Assembly (NCBI GenBank): GCA_046328525.1
Contig: JAXLWK010000007.1
Location: 186,001-250,000 of the forward strand
Origin: JBDHWG01 sp046328525
GTDB lineage: Bacteria > Chloroflexota > Anaerolineae > Epilineales > JAHCIE01
DNA: 64,000 nt
Reading direction: 5' to 3'
Part shown: in pieces, positions 53,636 through 62,429 of the stretch
How positions within the stretch are numbered: the first letter of the stretch is position 1
Layout of the letters: every line of letters starts with the position of its first letter
Translations under genes and position numbers: made by a program
Notes under the pieces: model-generated
Seen by the model: only the letters and a program-made list of their open reading frames with translations
What the model was told of the DNA's origin: nothing
Database searches by the model: none

Positions 53636-55837
53636 ATGACGCGCTCTTTCAAGTCGGCAGCCGGCAAGCTCCCGTCTCTCATCCTGACTCTCATGGCTTG
53701 TTGGGCGCTGACGAGCGCGACCCACGCTGCGCCCGGCGCCGCCACCGCGCCCGGCGTCTGGCAGTGCGACACCCTGGCCGGTCCTGCCTGTGGCTACTCC
53801 CTGTATTCCGTCGCCCTGGCCGGATCGTCCGGCTGGGCCGTCGGCGCGGGCGGGGTCGGTCTGCGCCTCGTCAACGGCGCGTGGGCGCGCGTACCCCTGC
53901 CCACGGCCGAGGACCTTAACGGCCTGGCGCTGCGCAGCGACACGGAAGGCTGGGCGGTGGGCGGCAACGGCGCGATCCTGCGTCTCAGCAGCGGCGCGTG
54001 GAGCGCCGCGAGCAGCCCCACCGCCCAAAACCTCAATGCCGTCGCCCTCAGCGACGCGGCGAACGGGTGGGCGGTCGGGGACGAGGGAACGATTCTCCGG
54101 CTCAGCGCCGGCGCGTGGACCACCGTCGCCAGCCCCACCCCCTACCCCCTCGCCTCGCTGGCGCTGAGTGGCCCGAATGATGGCTGGGCCGTGGGACGCT
54201 ACGGCGTGATCCTGCGCCTGGCAGGCGGGGTCTGGAGCCTCGCCACTACCCCGACCAGCGAGGCGCTCACGTCGGTGGCCCTGAGCGGGACGAGCGCCGG
54301 CTGGGCGGTCGGCGCCAACGGGACCATCCTGCGGCTGACGGGCGGGGCGTGGAGCCTCGCCACCAGCCCCACCACCGACTGGCTCAACGCGGTGGCCCTG
54401 AGCGGCCCGAACGACGGCTGGGCGGTCGGCGGCGGGCGCATGATTCGGCTCGTGGCAGGCTCGTGGAGCGTCGTGGGCAGCATCACTAGCGGCTGGTGGA
54501 CGGCCATCGCCCTGAGCAGCGCCCCGAACGGATGGGCGGTCGGGTGGGACGGCGCGATCCTGAGCATCACTAGCGGCGTGGCCGCGATAGTCGTCACGTC
54601 GAGCACGCCGAACCTCAACGCGGTCGCCCTGAGCGGACCCGACGAAGGCTGGGCGGTCGGGGATGACAGCCGGATTCTGCGCCTCACCGGCAGCGCGTGG
54701 GCCTCGGTTGCGTTTTCCAGCCCGGGGGCGATCCGCGCCCTCGCATTGAGCGCGGCCGGCGACGGCTGGGCGGTCGGCGACGACGGGCTGATCCTGCGGC
54801 TCAAGGGCGGCGCCTGGAGCGTGGCCGCCGGCCCAACTTCCCTCTCGCTGGCGTCCGTCGCCCTGAGCGGCGACGGCGACGGCTGGGCGGTCGGCGACCA
54901 GGGCGCGCTCCTGCGTCTGCACGGCGGCGCGTGGAGCGTGGCCGCCAGCCCGACGACACAGGGGCTGCTGGCGCTGCGGTTGAGCGACGCCGCCAACGGT
55001 TGGGCCGTCGGCGCGGACGGCGTCATATTGCGCCTTAACGGGGGAACATGGAGCGTCGTCGCCAGCAGCCCCACGAGTGAGTGGTTGACGGGGCTGGCGC
55101 TGAGTGGGCCAAATGATGGCTGGGCGGTCGGGTGGAACGGCACGATCTTGCGGCTCAGCGGGGGGGCATGGAGCGTGGTGGATAGCCCCGTCAGCGACTC
55201 CCTGACCTCTGTCACCCTGAGCGGCCCAAACGACGGCTGGGCGGTCGGATCGAGCGGGACGATCTTGCAGCTCAAGAATGGGGCGTGGAGCGCGGCCGCC
55301 GGCCCCACGCCGGAGTCTCTCATCTCGGTCGCGGCGAGCGGGGCGGGCGCGGCGTGGGCCGTCGGCAACGGCGGGGTCATCCTGCGCTACTGGGGCGGCG
55401 CGGGGTATGGCACGGTGGCCGGGCGCATCGTGCGGCAGGCGGCCAGCGCCCACATGGGCACGACGGTCGCGGTCGGCGCCAGCCAGGTGTTGACCCTCCC
55501 CGACGGCTCGTTTGGCCTGTCCGTGCCGCTGGGCGCGGGGACCGTCACCGCCCGCTATCCCAGATATCTCGCGGCGAGCGCGCCTGTGGTCGTCGGCGCG
55601 CAGCCCACGGCCCTGCCCGGTGGGCTGCTGGTCGCCGGCGATATCAACGGCGATACGGTGATTGACCTGTTCGACCTGGTCACCCTCGCCAACGGCTACG
55701 GCGTTCAGCCGCCGCCCAACCCCAACTGCGACCTGAACGGCGACGGCGTCGTGGACCTACTCGACCTCGTGATCCTCGGCCTGAATTACGGCAAAGGCAG
55801 CCCGCAGCCGTGGTCCGCTGTCAGCGCGTCACCCTAG
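53636..55837 (+). CDS. Secreted beta-propeller protein with C-terminal dockerin-like domain
   Basis: A 733-residue exported protein. A signal peptide covers about residues 1-31 (LILTLMACWALTSATHAAPG). Then come fourteen repeats of about 42 residues with the core GWAVGxxGxILRLxGGAWS, resembling Ycf48/photosystem-stability BNR-type blades; fourteen blades would make two seven-bladed propellers. After a CarboxypepD_reg-like sandwich (VAGRIVRQAASAH...LPDGSFGLSVPLG), the end holds two dockerin-type EF-hand loops, DINGDTVIDLFDLV and DLNGDGVVDLLDLV. Likely a surface or secreted scaffold or binding protein. Its DNA repeats leave long open frames on the other strand, which are not genes. Confidence 0.88.
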   Translation: MTRSFKSAAGKLPSLILTLMACWALTSATHAAPGAATAPGVWQCDTLAGPACGYSLYSVALAGSSGWAVGAGGVGLRLVNGAWARVPLPTAEDLNGLALRSDTEGWAVGGNGAILRLSSGAWSAASSPTAQNLNAVALSDAANGWAVGDEGTILRLSAGAWTTVASPTPYPLASLALSGPNDGWAVGRYGVILRLAGGVWSLATTPTSEALTSVALSGTSAGWAVGANGTILRLTGGAWSLATSPTTDWLNAVALSGPNDGWAVGGGRMIRLVAGSWSVVGSITSGWWTAIALSSAPNGWAVGWDGAILSITSGVAAIVVTSSTPNLNAVALSGPDEGWAVGDDSRILRLTGSAWASVAFSSPGAIRALALSAAGDGWAVGDDGLILRLKGGAWSVAAGPTSLSLASVALSGDGDGWAVGDQGALLRLHGGAWSVAASPTTQGLLALRLSDAANGWAVGADGVILRLNGGTWSVVASSPTSEWLTGLALSGPNDGWAVGWNGTILRLSGGAWSVVDSPVSDSLTSVTLSGPNDGWAVGSSGTILQLKNGAWSAAAGPTPESLISVAASGAGAAWAVGNGGVILRYWGGAGYGTVAGRIVRQAASAHMGTTVAVGASQVLTLPDGSFGLSVPLGAGTVTARYPRYLAASAPVVVGAQPTALPGGLLVAGDINGDTVIDLFDLVTLANGYGVQPPPNPNCDLNGDGVVDLLDLVILGLNYGKGSPQPWSAVSASP

Positions 55838-56752
55838 CAAGTCGGCCAGCGCGCTCTTCGCCTCGCCGTACTTGAACGTGTAGCCCAGAGACTGGGCCTT
55901 GACGGGGATGACGTTCTGGCCCGTGGTCAGCATCTCCGCCGCCTCGCCAAGCGCCACGTTCAGGGCAAACTTCGGCACAGGAAACCACGACGGACGGTGC
56001 AGCGCCTTAGCAATCGCGGCGGAGAAGTCGCGGTTGGTCAGGGGGTGCGGCGACGTCGCGTTGATCGGCCCCTGCCAGCGCTCGTCCATGAACGCCTGTA
56101 GGAGAATGCCCAGCTCATCGGCGATGTGGATCCAGGACAGCCACTGGGTGCCGGGCTTGATCGGGCCGCCGCCATACAGGCGGAACGGCAGCGCCATGAG
56201 CGGCAAGGCCCCGCCGTCCTTGTCCAGGACAATGCCCGTGCGGAGGATGACGGTGCGCACGCCGAGGTACTGGGCCGGGCGGGCCTCGGCTTCCCACGCC
56301 ACGCACACCCCGCCCAGGAAATCGTCGCCCGGCGGGTCGCTCTCCGTCAGGCCGACCCTGTCGCTCGCGCCGTAGTACCCCACCGCCGAGGCGTTGATGA
56401 ACACGCGCGGCCGGACGGTGGCCTTGCGCATCGCGTTGACCAGGCCGCGCGTGCCTAGAACCCGACTATCGAGGATCTGGCGCTTATAGGCGTCAGTCCA
56501 GCGGTGGCCGATGAGGGACGCGCCGGCCAGGTTAATGACCGCGTCGGCCCCATCCACCGCCTTCGCCCACGGTCCGTCCACCTCGGCGCGCCACGCCACG
56601 TAGTCGGCGGCGTTCGGCACGTCTTTGCGCGCCGCCTGCGGGTCGCGGGCGAGGACGACGACGCGATACCCCTGCGCGTGAAGCCGGCGAGCCAGGGCCT
56701 TGCCGATCAGCCCCGTCGCGCCGCTGATGACAACTCTCTTCGCATCTGCCAT
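55829..56752 (-). CDS. TIGR01777 family epimerase (YfcH-like SDR)
   Basis: A 307-residue extended SDR of the YfcH/TIGR01777 group. It has VISGATGLIGKALARRLHAQ, VINLAGASLIGHRWTDAYK, INASAVGYYGASD, and the C-terminal DUF1731 part (PVPKFALNVALGEAAEMLT). The function of the group is unknown. It overlaps the end of the convergent propeller gene by nine bases and follows the GMC oxidoreductase gene by 15 bp on the same strand. Confidence 0.93.
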   Translation of the reverse strand: MADAKRVVISGATGLIGKALARRLHAQGYRVVVLARDPQAARKDVPNAADYVAWRAEVDGPWAKAVDGADAVINLAGASLIGHRWTDAYKRQILDSRVLGTRGLVNAMRKATVRPRVFINASAVGYYGASDRVGLTESDPPGDDFLGGVCVAWEAEARPAQYLGVRTVILRTGIVLDKDGGALPLMALPFRLYGGGPIKPGTQWLSWIHIADELGILLQAFMDERWQGPINATSPHPLTNRDFSAAIAKALHRPSWFPVPKFALNVALGEAAEMLTTGQNVIPVKAQSLGYTFKYGEAKSALADLLG

Positions 56753-56767
56753 AACGTCCTCTCGCGC

Positions 56768-58336
56768 TTACGACTCCAGAATCATGTCAGCCGCCTTCGC
56801 GGCAATCATCATGGCCGGCAGGTTGGTGTTGGCGTTGACAATCGTCGGCATGATGGAGGCGTCCGCGACGCGCAGCCCGGCCACACCGTGCACGCGCAGG
56901 CGGCTGTCCACCACGGCCATCGAGTCGCTGCCCATCTTGCACGTGCCGACCGGGTGGTACAGCGTCTCGGCGCGGGCACGCGCATACTCCGCCAGGTCCT
57001 CGTCGCTCTGCACGGCGTCGCCCGGCAGATACTCCGCGCCGCGATAGCGATTGAACGCCTTCGTCGCGGCGATGCGCCGCGCCAGCTTGACCCCTTCCAC
57101 CAGGCACGTCACGTCCGCCTCGTCGCTCAGGAGATTCGGCTGGATGAAGGGCTTGTCGGATGGGTTCGTCGAGCGCAGCGTGAGGTAGCCCACGCTCTTC
57201 GGCTGCACCAGGGTCGGCGCAATCGTGAACCCGTCGCCGGGGGGGTTGTCGAAGCCGTGGCGGATGAACCAGGCGGGCGCGAAGTGGAACTGGAGGTCCG
57301 GCTCCGGCGCATCCTGATTGAGGTACGTGAAGCCGCCGGCCTCACCGACGTTGGAGGTGAGCATGCCGCGATGCCGCACCAGGTACGCCGCCACGTTGCG
57401 CACACTCTCGGCGTGGGCCAGGCTGACTTTGCGCTTGCAGGCGTAGTAGATGCCCAGCGCCAGGTGGTCCTGGAGGTTCTGGCCGACACCGGGCAGGTTC
57501 TTGACGACCGGAATGCCGAGCGCCTGGAGCTGCGCCGCGTCGCCGACGCCGGAGAGCATCAGAATCTGGGGCGAGTTGATCGCGCCGCCGCTCAGGATGA
57601 CTTCCTTCGCCGCCGCCGCCGTCTGCTCCTTGCCCTTGCGGTTGTACGCCACCCCAACGCAGCGTGTCCCCTCGAACAGCAGGCGCGTGACCTGGGCCTC
57701 GGTCTCGACCTTGAGGTTCTTGCGCTTCATCGCCGGCTTCAGGAAAGCGTCGGCGGCGCTGTGGCGCTGCCCGCCCTTCTGCGTCACCTGGTACAGCCCG
57801 AAGCCCTCTTGTTTCGCCCCGTTGAAGTCGTCGGTCAGCGGCAGCCCGGCCTGCTTGCACGCGCGGACGAACGCCTTCGACAGCGGGTTGGGCGAGCGCA
57901 GCTTGTTGACGTACAGCGCCCCGTCGCCGCCGTGATACTCCGACTCGCCGCTGTAGTAGTTCTCCAACCCCTTGAAATATGGTAGGACCTCGCGGTAGCT
58001 CCAGCCCGAGTTGCCCAGGCTTGCCCAGCGATTGTAGTCGGCGGCGTTCCCGCGCTGGTAGATCATGGCGTTCATCGAGCTGCTGCCGCCCAGCAGCTTG
58101 CCGCGCGGCCAGTACAGTTGCCGCCCGGCCGCGTGCTCCTGCGGCTCGGTCTCGTAGTCCCAGTCCAGGGGCGTCTTGAACAGCTTGGAGAAGGCCGCCG
58201 GGATATGCGCCTCCTGCTTCTTGTCGGTCGGTCCCGCTTCGAGCAGCAGGACATTCGCCTTGCCATCTGCCGACAGGCGGTCCGCCAGCACGCACCCGGC
58301 CGAGCCGGCGCCAACGATGATGTAGTCGTAGTTCAT
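56768..58336 (-). CDS. GMC family oxidoreductase (choline dehydrogenase-like)
   Basis: A 522-residue FAD enzyme of the GMC family. The ADP-binding motif is YIIVGAGSAGCVLADRLS, the GMC signature PRGKLLGGSSSMNAMIYQRG and GGAINSPQILMLSGVGD; the catalytic His is in LYHPVGTCKMGSDS and the Asn in IVNANTNLPAM. It oxidises an alcohol to an aldehyde; choline, alkanols or aryl alcohols are all possible. In one operon with the epimerase gene. The 84 bp upstream of it (58337-58420) hold nothing notable. Confidence 0.93.
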   Translation of the reverse strand: MNYDYIIVGAGSAGCVLADRLSADGKANVLLLEAGPTDKKQEAHIPAAFSKLFKTPLDWDYETEPQEHAAGRQLYWPRGKLLGGSSSMNAMIYQRGNAADYNRWASLGNSGWSYREVLPYFKGLENYYSGESEYHGGDGALYVNKLRSPNPLSKAFVRACKQAGLPLTDDFNGAKQEGFGLYQVTQKGGQRHSAADAFLKPAMKRKNLKVETEAQVTRLLFEGTRCVGVAYNRKGKEQTAAAAKEVILSGGAINSPQILMLSGVGDAAQLQALGIPVVKNLPGVGQNLQDHLALGIYYACKRKVSLAHAESVRNVAAYLVRHRGMLTSNVGEAGGFTYLNQDAPEPDLQFHFAPAWFIRHGFDNPPGDGFTIAPTLVQPKSVGYLTLRSTNPSDKPFIQPNLLSDEADVTCLVEGVKLARRIAATKAFNRYRGAEYLPGDAVQSDEDLAEYARARAETLYHPVGTCKMGSDSMAVVDSRLRVHGVAGLRVADASIMPTIVNANTNLPAMMIAAKAADMILES

Positions 58337-58420
58337 GGTGACCTGCCTTTTGGCGCAGACGCTTGTCTACGCTCGTGTGACGCCCTCCCTCAGAGGACGG
58401 GCGCGTGATCTGTTCTTACC

Positions 58421-59725
58421 TCATTCCTTCTGGAGCTTCTGATCGAGCGCCGCCTGGGCCTCCCGCGCCGCCCCGGCCAGGGCGTCCTTCGCCGCCGCGC
58501 GGCCCGTGATGGTCTGCTGGATCGCCCGGGCCAGCGGGGCCTGGCCCGTCTCCGCCCACCACGCCGTCGTCGCCGCGGCGCGAGGCTTGACATAGGGCAG
58601 CTCGCCAAGCCACACGGCCGCAGCCGGGTCACTCGACGCGCCACCGCTCCCCGCCGCTGCCAGCGTGGGCAAACCCCAGTCCGCCCACACGTCGCGGCTC
58701 GGCGGACCGGCCAGCGCGCACAGGAAGCGCCCGGCAGCCTCCGGGTTGGCGCTCGACGCCATCAGCCCCAGGCCGTCCCAGAACAGGACGTTCGCGCGCT
58801 CCTTGCCGGCCGGCAGCCCGACGATGCCCAACTCGATGGCCGGGTTCTTCCGCAGCGCCGCTTCGAGCGAGCGGTCGCCGAAACGCATCGCCGCCTCGCC
58901 GCTCTCGAATTGCGTGTTACCGCCGCCCACCTGGCCCGCGTCTATCGGCGCGGGCGCGACCCTGTGCTTCTGGTACAGGTCGGCGTAGAACTGGAGCGCT
59001 CCGGCGACAGCGTCCGAGTCCATGTAGCCGACATACTGCGTTCCGTCCTCGCTCACCAGCCGCCCGCCATTCGCCAGCGCCAGCGCCTCGAAGCCATCGG
59101 CCCACGCCGCCGGCAGCTCGACGCCCCACAACTGCTTGTTGTTCGCGCTGCGGCGGGTCAACGCCTGCGCCGTCTTGAGGAAGTCGTCCCACGTCCAGCC
59201 GTCCTTCGGCTCGGCGACGTTGAACTGCCTGAACAGCTTCTTGTTGTAGTAGACCACCAGGGGGGTATAGCTGTGGGGCAGCAGATACAGCTTCTCGCCC
59301 AGTCGCCCAGGCAGGGTGACGTTGGGCTGATACGCCGCCGCATCGAGGCCGCACGCCGCCAGGGTCGGCCCCAGGTCGGCCAGCGCGCCCTGGGCGGCGA
59401 GCCTCTGAAGCATGCCGTCGCTCACCTGGAGCACGTCCGGGGCAGCAGCCGTGTCGCTGCCCAGCCGGGCGAGGTAATCGCCCTGGGCCGTTGCCTCGAG
59501 ATACACGACCGTATTGGGATTGTCTTTTTCGTATTGAGCGATAATCGTCTGGTAGGGATTGAGTTTTGCGCCGCCGTCAAACGCCGCCAGGCGGAGGGCT
59601 GTCTGGCCGACGGGCGTCGGAGCCGCGCCGACAGGCTGGCCTGGGGCGGGCGCGCGGCTCTGGCGACAGCTTGCCGCCAGCAAGGCGAGCAGCAGCGCGA
59701 GCGAGACCACGTATCCACGCGACAC
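58421..59725 (-). CDS. Extracellular solute-binding lipoprotein (sugar ABC type)
   Basis: A 434-residue family 1 substrate-binding protein. The lipobox LLAASCRQ ends a short signal, so the protein is anchored outside the membrane. Typical stretches are IAQYEKDNPNTVVYLEAT, PLVVYYNKKLFRQF and GWTWDDFLKTAQALT. It would bind a sugar or oligosaccharide for an ABC importer, but no permease or ATPase gene is adjacent. The start is GTG at 59725, with GGAGGG six bases upstream. Confidence 0.9.
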   Translation of the reverse strand: MSRGYVVSLALLLALLAASCRQSRAPAPGQPVGAAPTPVGQTALRLAAFDGGAKLNPYQTIIAQYEKDNPNTVVYLEATAQGDYLARLGSDTAAAPDVLQVSDGMLQRLAAQGALADLGPTLAACGLDAAAYQPNVTLPGRLGEKLYLLPHSYTPLVVYYNKKLFRQFNVAEPKDGWTWDDFLKTAQALTRRSANNKQLWGVELPAAWADGFEALALANGGRLVSEDGTQYVGYMDSDAVAGALQFYADLYQKHRVAPAPIDAGQVGGGNTQFESGEAAMRFGDRSLEAALRKNPAIELGIVGLPAGKERANVLFWDGLGLMASSANPEAAGRFLCALAGPPSRDVWADWGLPTLAAAGSGGASSDPAAAVWLGELPYVKPRAAATTAWWAETGQAPLARAIQQTITGRAAAKDALAGAAREAQAALDQKLQKE

Positions 59726-59778
59726 CGGTGTCCCTCCCTTCGGCCGGCCGGAGGCCGGCGCGTGTTGTTCTGCCCGCG

Positions 59779-59807
59779 ATTATCGGCCTGTTTCACCGCT
59801 GTGTCAA
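59779..59807 (-). promoter_or_regulatory. Promoter of the solute-binding protein gene
   Basis: Minus strand: TTGACA (59802-59807), a 17-bp spacer and GATAAT (59779-59784). Confidence 0.75.
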
Positions 59808-59823
59808 TACAGACACACATTTC

Positions 59824-59852
59824 TGGACAACGGCGCTCAATCGGGCTAGAGT
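59824..59852 (+). promoter_or_regulatory. Promoter of map
   Basis: TGGACA (59824-59829), a 17-bp spacer and TAGAGT (59847-59852), diverging from the solute-binding gene promoter. Confidence 0.5.
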
Positions 59853-59907
59853 TTCAAGGGACACTTGCGAAGGAGAGTGGGGCATTGCCGTGAGACCACG
59901 ACCAAGA

Positions 59908-60678
59908 ATGACGATCCAGCTCAAGAGCGCCCGCGAGATCGCCGCCATGCGCGAATCCGGCCGCCTGGTCGCCGAGCTGTACCAGGCCCTCGACACCGCC
60001 GTGAAGCCGGGTGTGCGGCTCAAGGAGCTGGACCAGCTGGCCGAGACGCTGCTGCGCGAGCGGGGCGCCGAGCCGCTGTACAAGGGCTACAAGGGAAGCC
60101 AGGCCAATCACCCGCCGTTCCCCGGCGTCATCTGCGCCTCGGTCAACAACGAAATCTGCCACGGCCTGCCCAATGGCCGCGTCCTCAAAGAGGGTGACAT
60201 CGTGGGCATTGACGTGGGCCTGAAGTACAAGGGGTGGTGCGGCGATGCGTGCGTCACCTACGGCGTGGGGCAGCTCACGCCGCAGACCCAGCGGCTGCTG
60301 GACGTTGCCAGGGAATCGCTGAACGTCGGCATCGGCGCGGCGCAGGCTGGCGGGTTCCTCGGCGACATCGGACGCGCCATCAACGACTACGCCGACAAGC
60401 AGCGCGTCTCGGTCGTGCGCGAGTGGGGCGGGCACGGCATCGGGAAGGTGCTCCACGAGCCGCTGTCCGTGCTGCACATTCGCCAGCCCCACAAAGGCCC
60501 CGAGCTGCGGCCCGGCATGACGTTCACCATCGAGCCGATGCTCAACCTGGGCAAGCCCGACTGGGTGCTGCTGCCGGACGGCTGGACGGTCGTCACGAAA
60601 GACGGCTCGCTGTCGGCGCAGTTCGAGCACACCATCGCCATCACGCCCCACGGCCCGGAGATTCTCACGTTACTGTGA
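59908..60678 (+). CDS. map: Methionine aminopeptidase, type I
   Basis: A 256-residue metallo-aminopeptidase removing the first Met of new proteins. All metal ligands and the substrate histidine are visible: NEICHGLPNG (His), VGIDVGL (Asp), GDACVTYGV (Asp), WGGHGIGKVLHEP (His), FTIEPM (Glu) and AQFEHTIAI (Glu). ATG at 59908 gives the usual N-terminus (IQLKSAREIAAMRESG) but lacks a Shine-Dalgarno; an in-frame GTG at 59890, 14 bases after AAGGAG, is the alternative. Confidence 0.96.
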   Translation: MTIQLKSAREIAAMRESGRLVAELYQALDTAVKPGVRLKELDQLAETLLRERGAEPLYKGYKGSQANHPPFPGVICASVNNEICHGLPNGRVLKEGDIVGIDVGLKYKGWCGDACVTYGVGQLTPQTQRLLDVARESLNVGIGAAQAGGFLGDIGRAINDYADKQRVSVVREWGGHGIGKVLHEPLSVLHIRQPHKGPELRPGMTFTIEPMLNLGKPDWVLLPDGWTVVTKDGSLSAQFEHTIAITPHGPEILTLL

Positions 60679-60679
60679 G

Positions 60680-62329
60680 CTAGTGAATACGCTTCTCCTG
60701 CCCGCTCCACTCCTGGTCGCGCAGACGGAACTTCTGCACCTTGCCCGTCGAGGTCTTGGGTAGGTCGCCGAACGTAATCGCCTTGGGCGTCTTGAAGCCC
60801 GCCAGGCGCTCGCGGCAGAACGCGATCAGCTCCTGCTCGGTCAGCGCGTGCTCTGGCTTCAGGGTCACGAACGCCTTCGGCACCTCGCCCCACACCGGAT
60901 GCGGTACGGCGATGACGGCCACCTCCATCACCGCCGGGTGTTGCGCGATGACCTGCTCGACCTCAATCGTCGAGATGTTCTCGCCGCCGCTGATGATGAT
61001 GTCCTTCTTGCGATCCCGCAGCTCAATGTAGCCGTCCGCGTGCATCACCGCCAGGTCGCCGCTGTGGAACCAGCCGCCCGCGAACGCCCGCGCCGTCGCC
61101 TGGGGGTCGTTGTAGTAGCCCTGCATGACGTTGTTGCCGCGCATGACAACCTCGCCCATCGTCGCCCCATCAGCCGGCACGTCGCGCATCTCGTCGTCCA
61201 CGACGCGCAGGCCCACCGCGTGAATGTAAGCCACACCCTGGCGCGCCTTCAGCCGCGCGCGCTCGGCCGGCGGGAGATTGTCCCACTGGGGCTGCCACTC
61301 GCAGATGGTGTGCGGGCCGTAGGTTTCGGTCAGGCCGTAGACGTGGGTGATGTGCGCGCCGAGGTCCTCGACCGCCTGGATAATCGTCGGCGAGGGCGGC
61401 GCGCCCGCCGTCACCACGCGCAGAGGCTTCGTCAGCGTCAGGTCGGCGATGGCCGGGCTGTTGACGAGCATAATCAGCACCGTCGGCGCGCCGCAGAAGT
61501 GGGTGACCCCCTCATCCTTGATGAGCCGCACCACCACCGCCGGGTCAATCTTGCGCAGACAGACGTTCGTCCCGCCCACGCCGATCACGCCCCACGTGAA
61601 ACACCAGCCGTTGCAGTGGAACATGGGCAGCGTCCACAGGTAGACCGTGTCGCTGTTCAGCCCGACTTCCAGCCCCTCGCCGATGGCGTTGAGGTATGCC
61701 CCGTGGTGGCTGTACATGACGCCCTTCGGCCGCCCCGTCGTCCCACTCGTGTAGTTGATGCTGATGGTGTCCTTCTCCGACTCCAGCCACCAGGCGACCG
61801 GGTCGGCGCTGCCGCCCGCCAGGAACTCCTCGTAGTCCGGGCCGGGCAGGCGCACGCCCGGCGTTCCCGCCTGCGCGTCTACGATGGAGATGACGGACTC
61901 CAGCGTCGGGATGCTGGCGTAGCCGGACGCCACGGCGGGCGCCAGCTCGGTATCCACGAACAGGAACTTCGCCCCGGAGTGCTCCAGGATGTACTGAATC
62001 TCGTCGGCGGTCAGGCGCGTGTTGATCGCCACCAGGACGCCGCCGGCCAGCGGGACGCCGAAATGGGCTTCGAGCATCGGGGGGATATTGGGGCAGAGGA
62101 ACGCGACGCGGTCGCCCTTCTGCAAGCCGGCCGCGCGGAGGGCGCTGGCGAGGCGGCGGACGCGCGCGCCAAACTCAGGGTAGGTGAAACGCTGCTCGCC
62201 GTAAACGACGGCGGCCTTCTCGCGGAACACATACTCACTCCGCTCCAAGAGGCTGAGCGGCGTCAGCGGGGCCAGCCAGACGTCCTCGAACGCGCTCTCG
62301 GTCGTGGGAGCGCCAACAGGTGTCGCCAT
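60680..62329 (-). CDS. Acyl-CoA synthetase (AMP-dependent ligase, long/medium-chain type)
   Basis: A 549-residue adenylate-forming enzyme. The P-loop is INYTSGTTGRPKGVMYSH; THVYGLTETYGPHT, GWFHSGDLAVMHADGYIELR and IISGGENISTIEVEQ follow in the usual order, and KTSTGKVQKF holds the catalytic lysine. It activates a fatty or other carboxylic acid to the CoA ester, which would feed the beta-oxidation operon in this window. ATG at 62329 has GGAGGG upstream. The stop lies one base from that of convergent map. Confidence 0.93.
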   Translation of the reverse strand: MATPVGAPTTESAFEDVWLAPLTPLSLLERSEYVFREKAAVVYGEQRFTYPEFGARVRRLASALRAAGLQKGDRVAFLCPNIPPMLEAHFGVPLAGGVLVAINTRLTADEIQYILEHSGAKFLFVDTELAPAVASGYASIPTLESVISIVDAQAGTPGVRLPGPDYEEFLAGGSADPVAWWLESEKDTISINYTSGTTGRPKGVMYSHHGAYLNAIGEGLEVGLNSDTVYLWTLPMFHCNGWCFTWGVIGVGGTNVCLRKIDPAVVVRLIKDEGVTHFCGAPTVLIMLVNSPAIADLTLTKPLRVVTAGAPPSPTIIQAVEDLGAHITHVYGLTETYGPHTICEWQPQWDNLPPAERARLKARQGVAYIHAVGLRVVDDEMRDVPADGATMGEVVMRGNNVMQGYYNDPQATARAFAGGWFHSGDLAVMHADGYIELRDRKKDIIISGGENISTIEVEQVIAQHPAVMEVAVIAVPHPVWGEVPKAFVTLKPEHALTEQELIAFCRERLAGFKTPKAITFGDLPKTSTGKVQKFRLRDQEWSGQEKRIH

Positions 62330-62401
62330 GCGATGTATTCCCTCCTGAAAACAACACACGACGCCCCTCTCGACAGGAGCGTCAGAAGCGGTCGCTGCGC
62401 G

Positions 62402-62429
62402 ATTATAGCACGGCGGCGCGCATAGTCAA
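62402..62429 (-). promoter_or_regulatory. Promoter of the acyl-CoA synthetase gene
   Basis: Minus strand: TTGACT (62424-62429), a 16-bp spacer and TATAAT (62402-62407). The boxes are as in the fad promoter, but the spacer sequence (ATGCGCGCCGCCGTGC) only loosely resembles the fad/ace operator. Confidence 0.65.

Noticed and set aside
53480..55453. Very long open frame on the minus strand opposite the propeller gene, with repeated Pro/Arg/Asp-rich peptides
   Set aside because: It mirrors the GC-rich repeats of the real gene on the plus strand; the composition is that of a shadow frame, and only the part below 53480 (alaX) has family motifs.
62402..62429. Acyl-CoA synthetase promoter as a third site of the fad/ace operator
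   Set aside because: The -35 and -10 boxes match, but the spacer is one base shorter and shares too little with the 14-bp motif to claim the same regulator.
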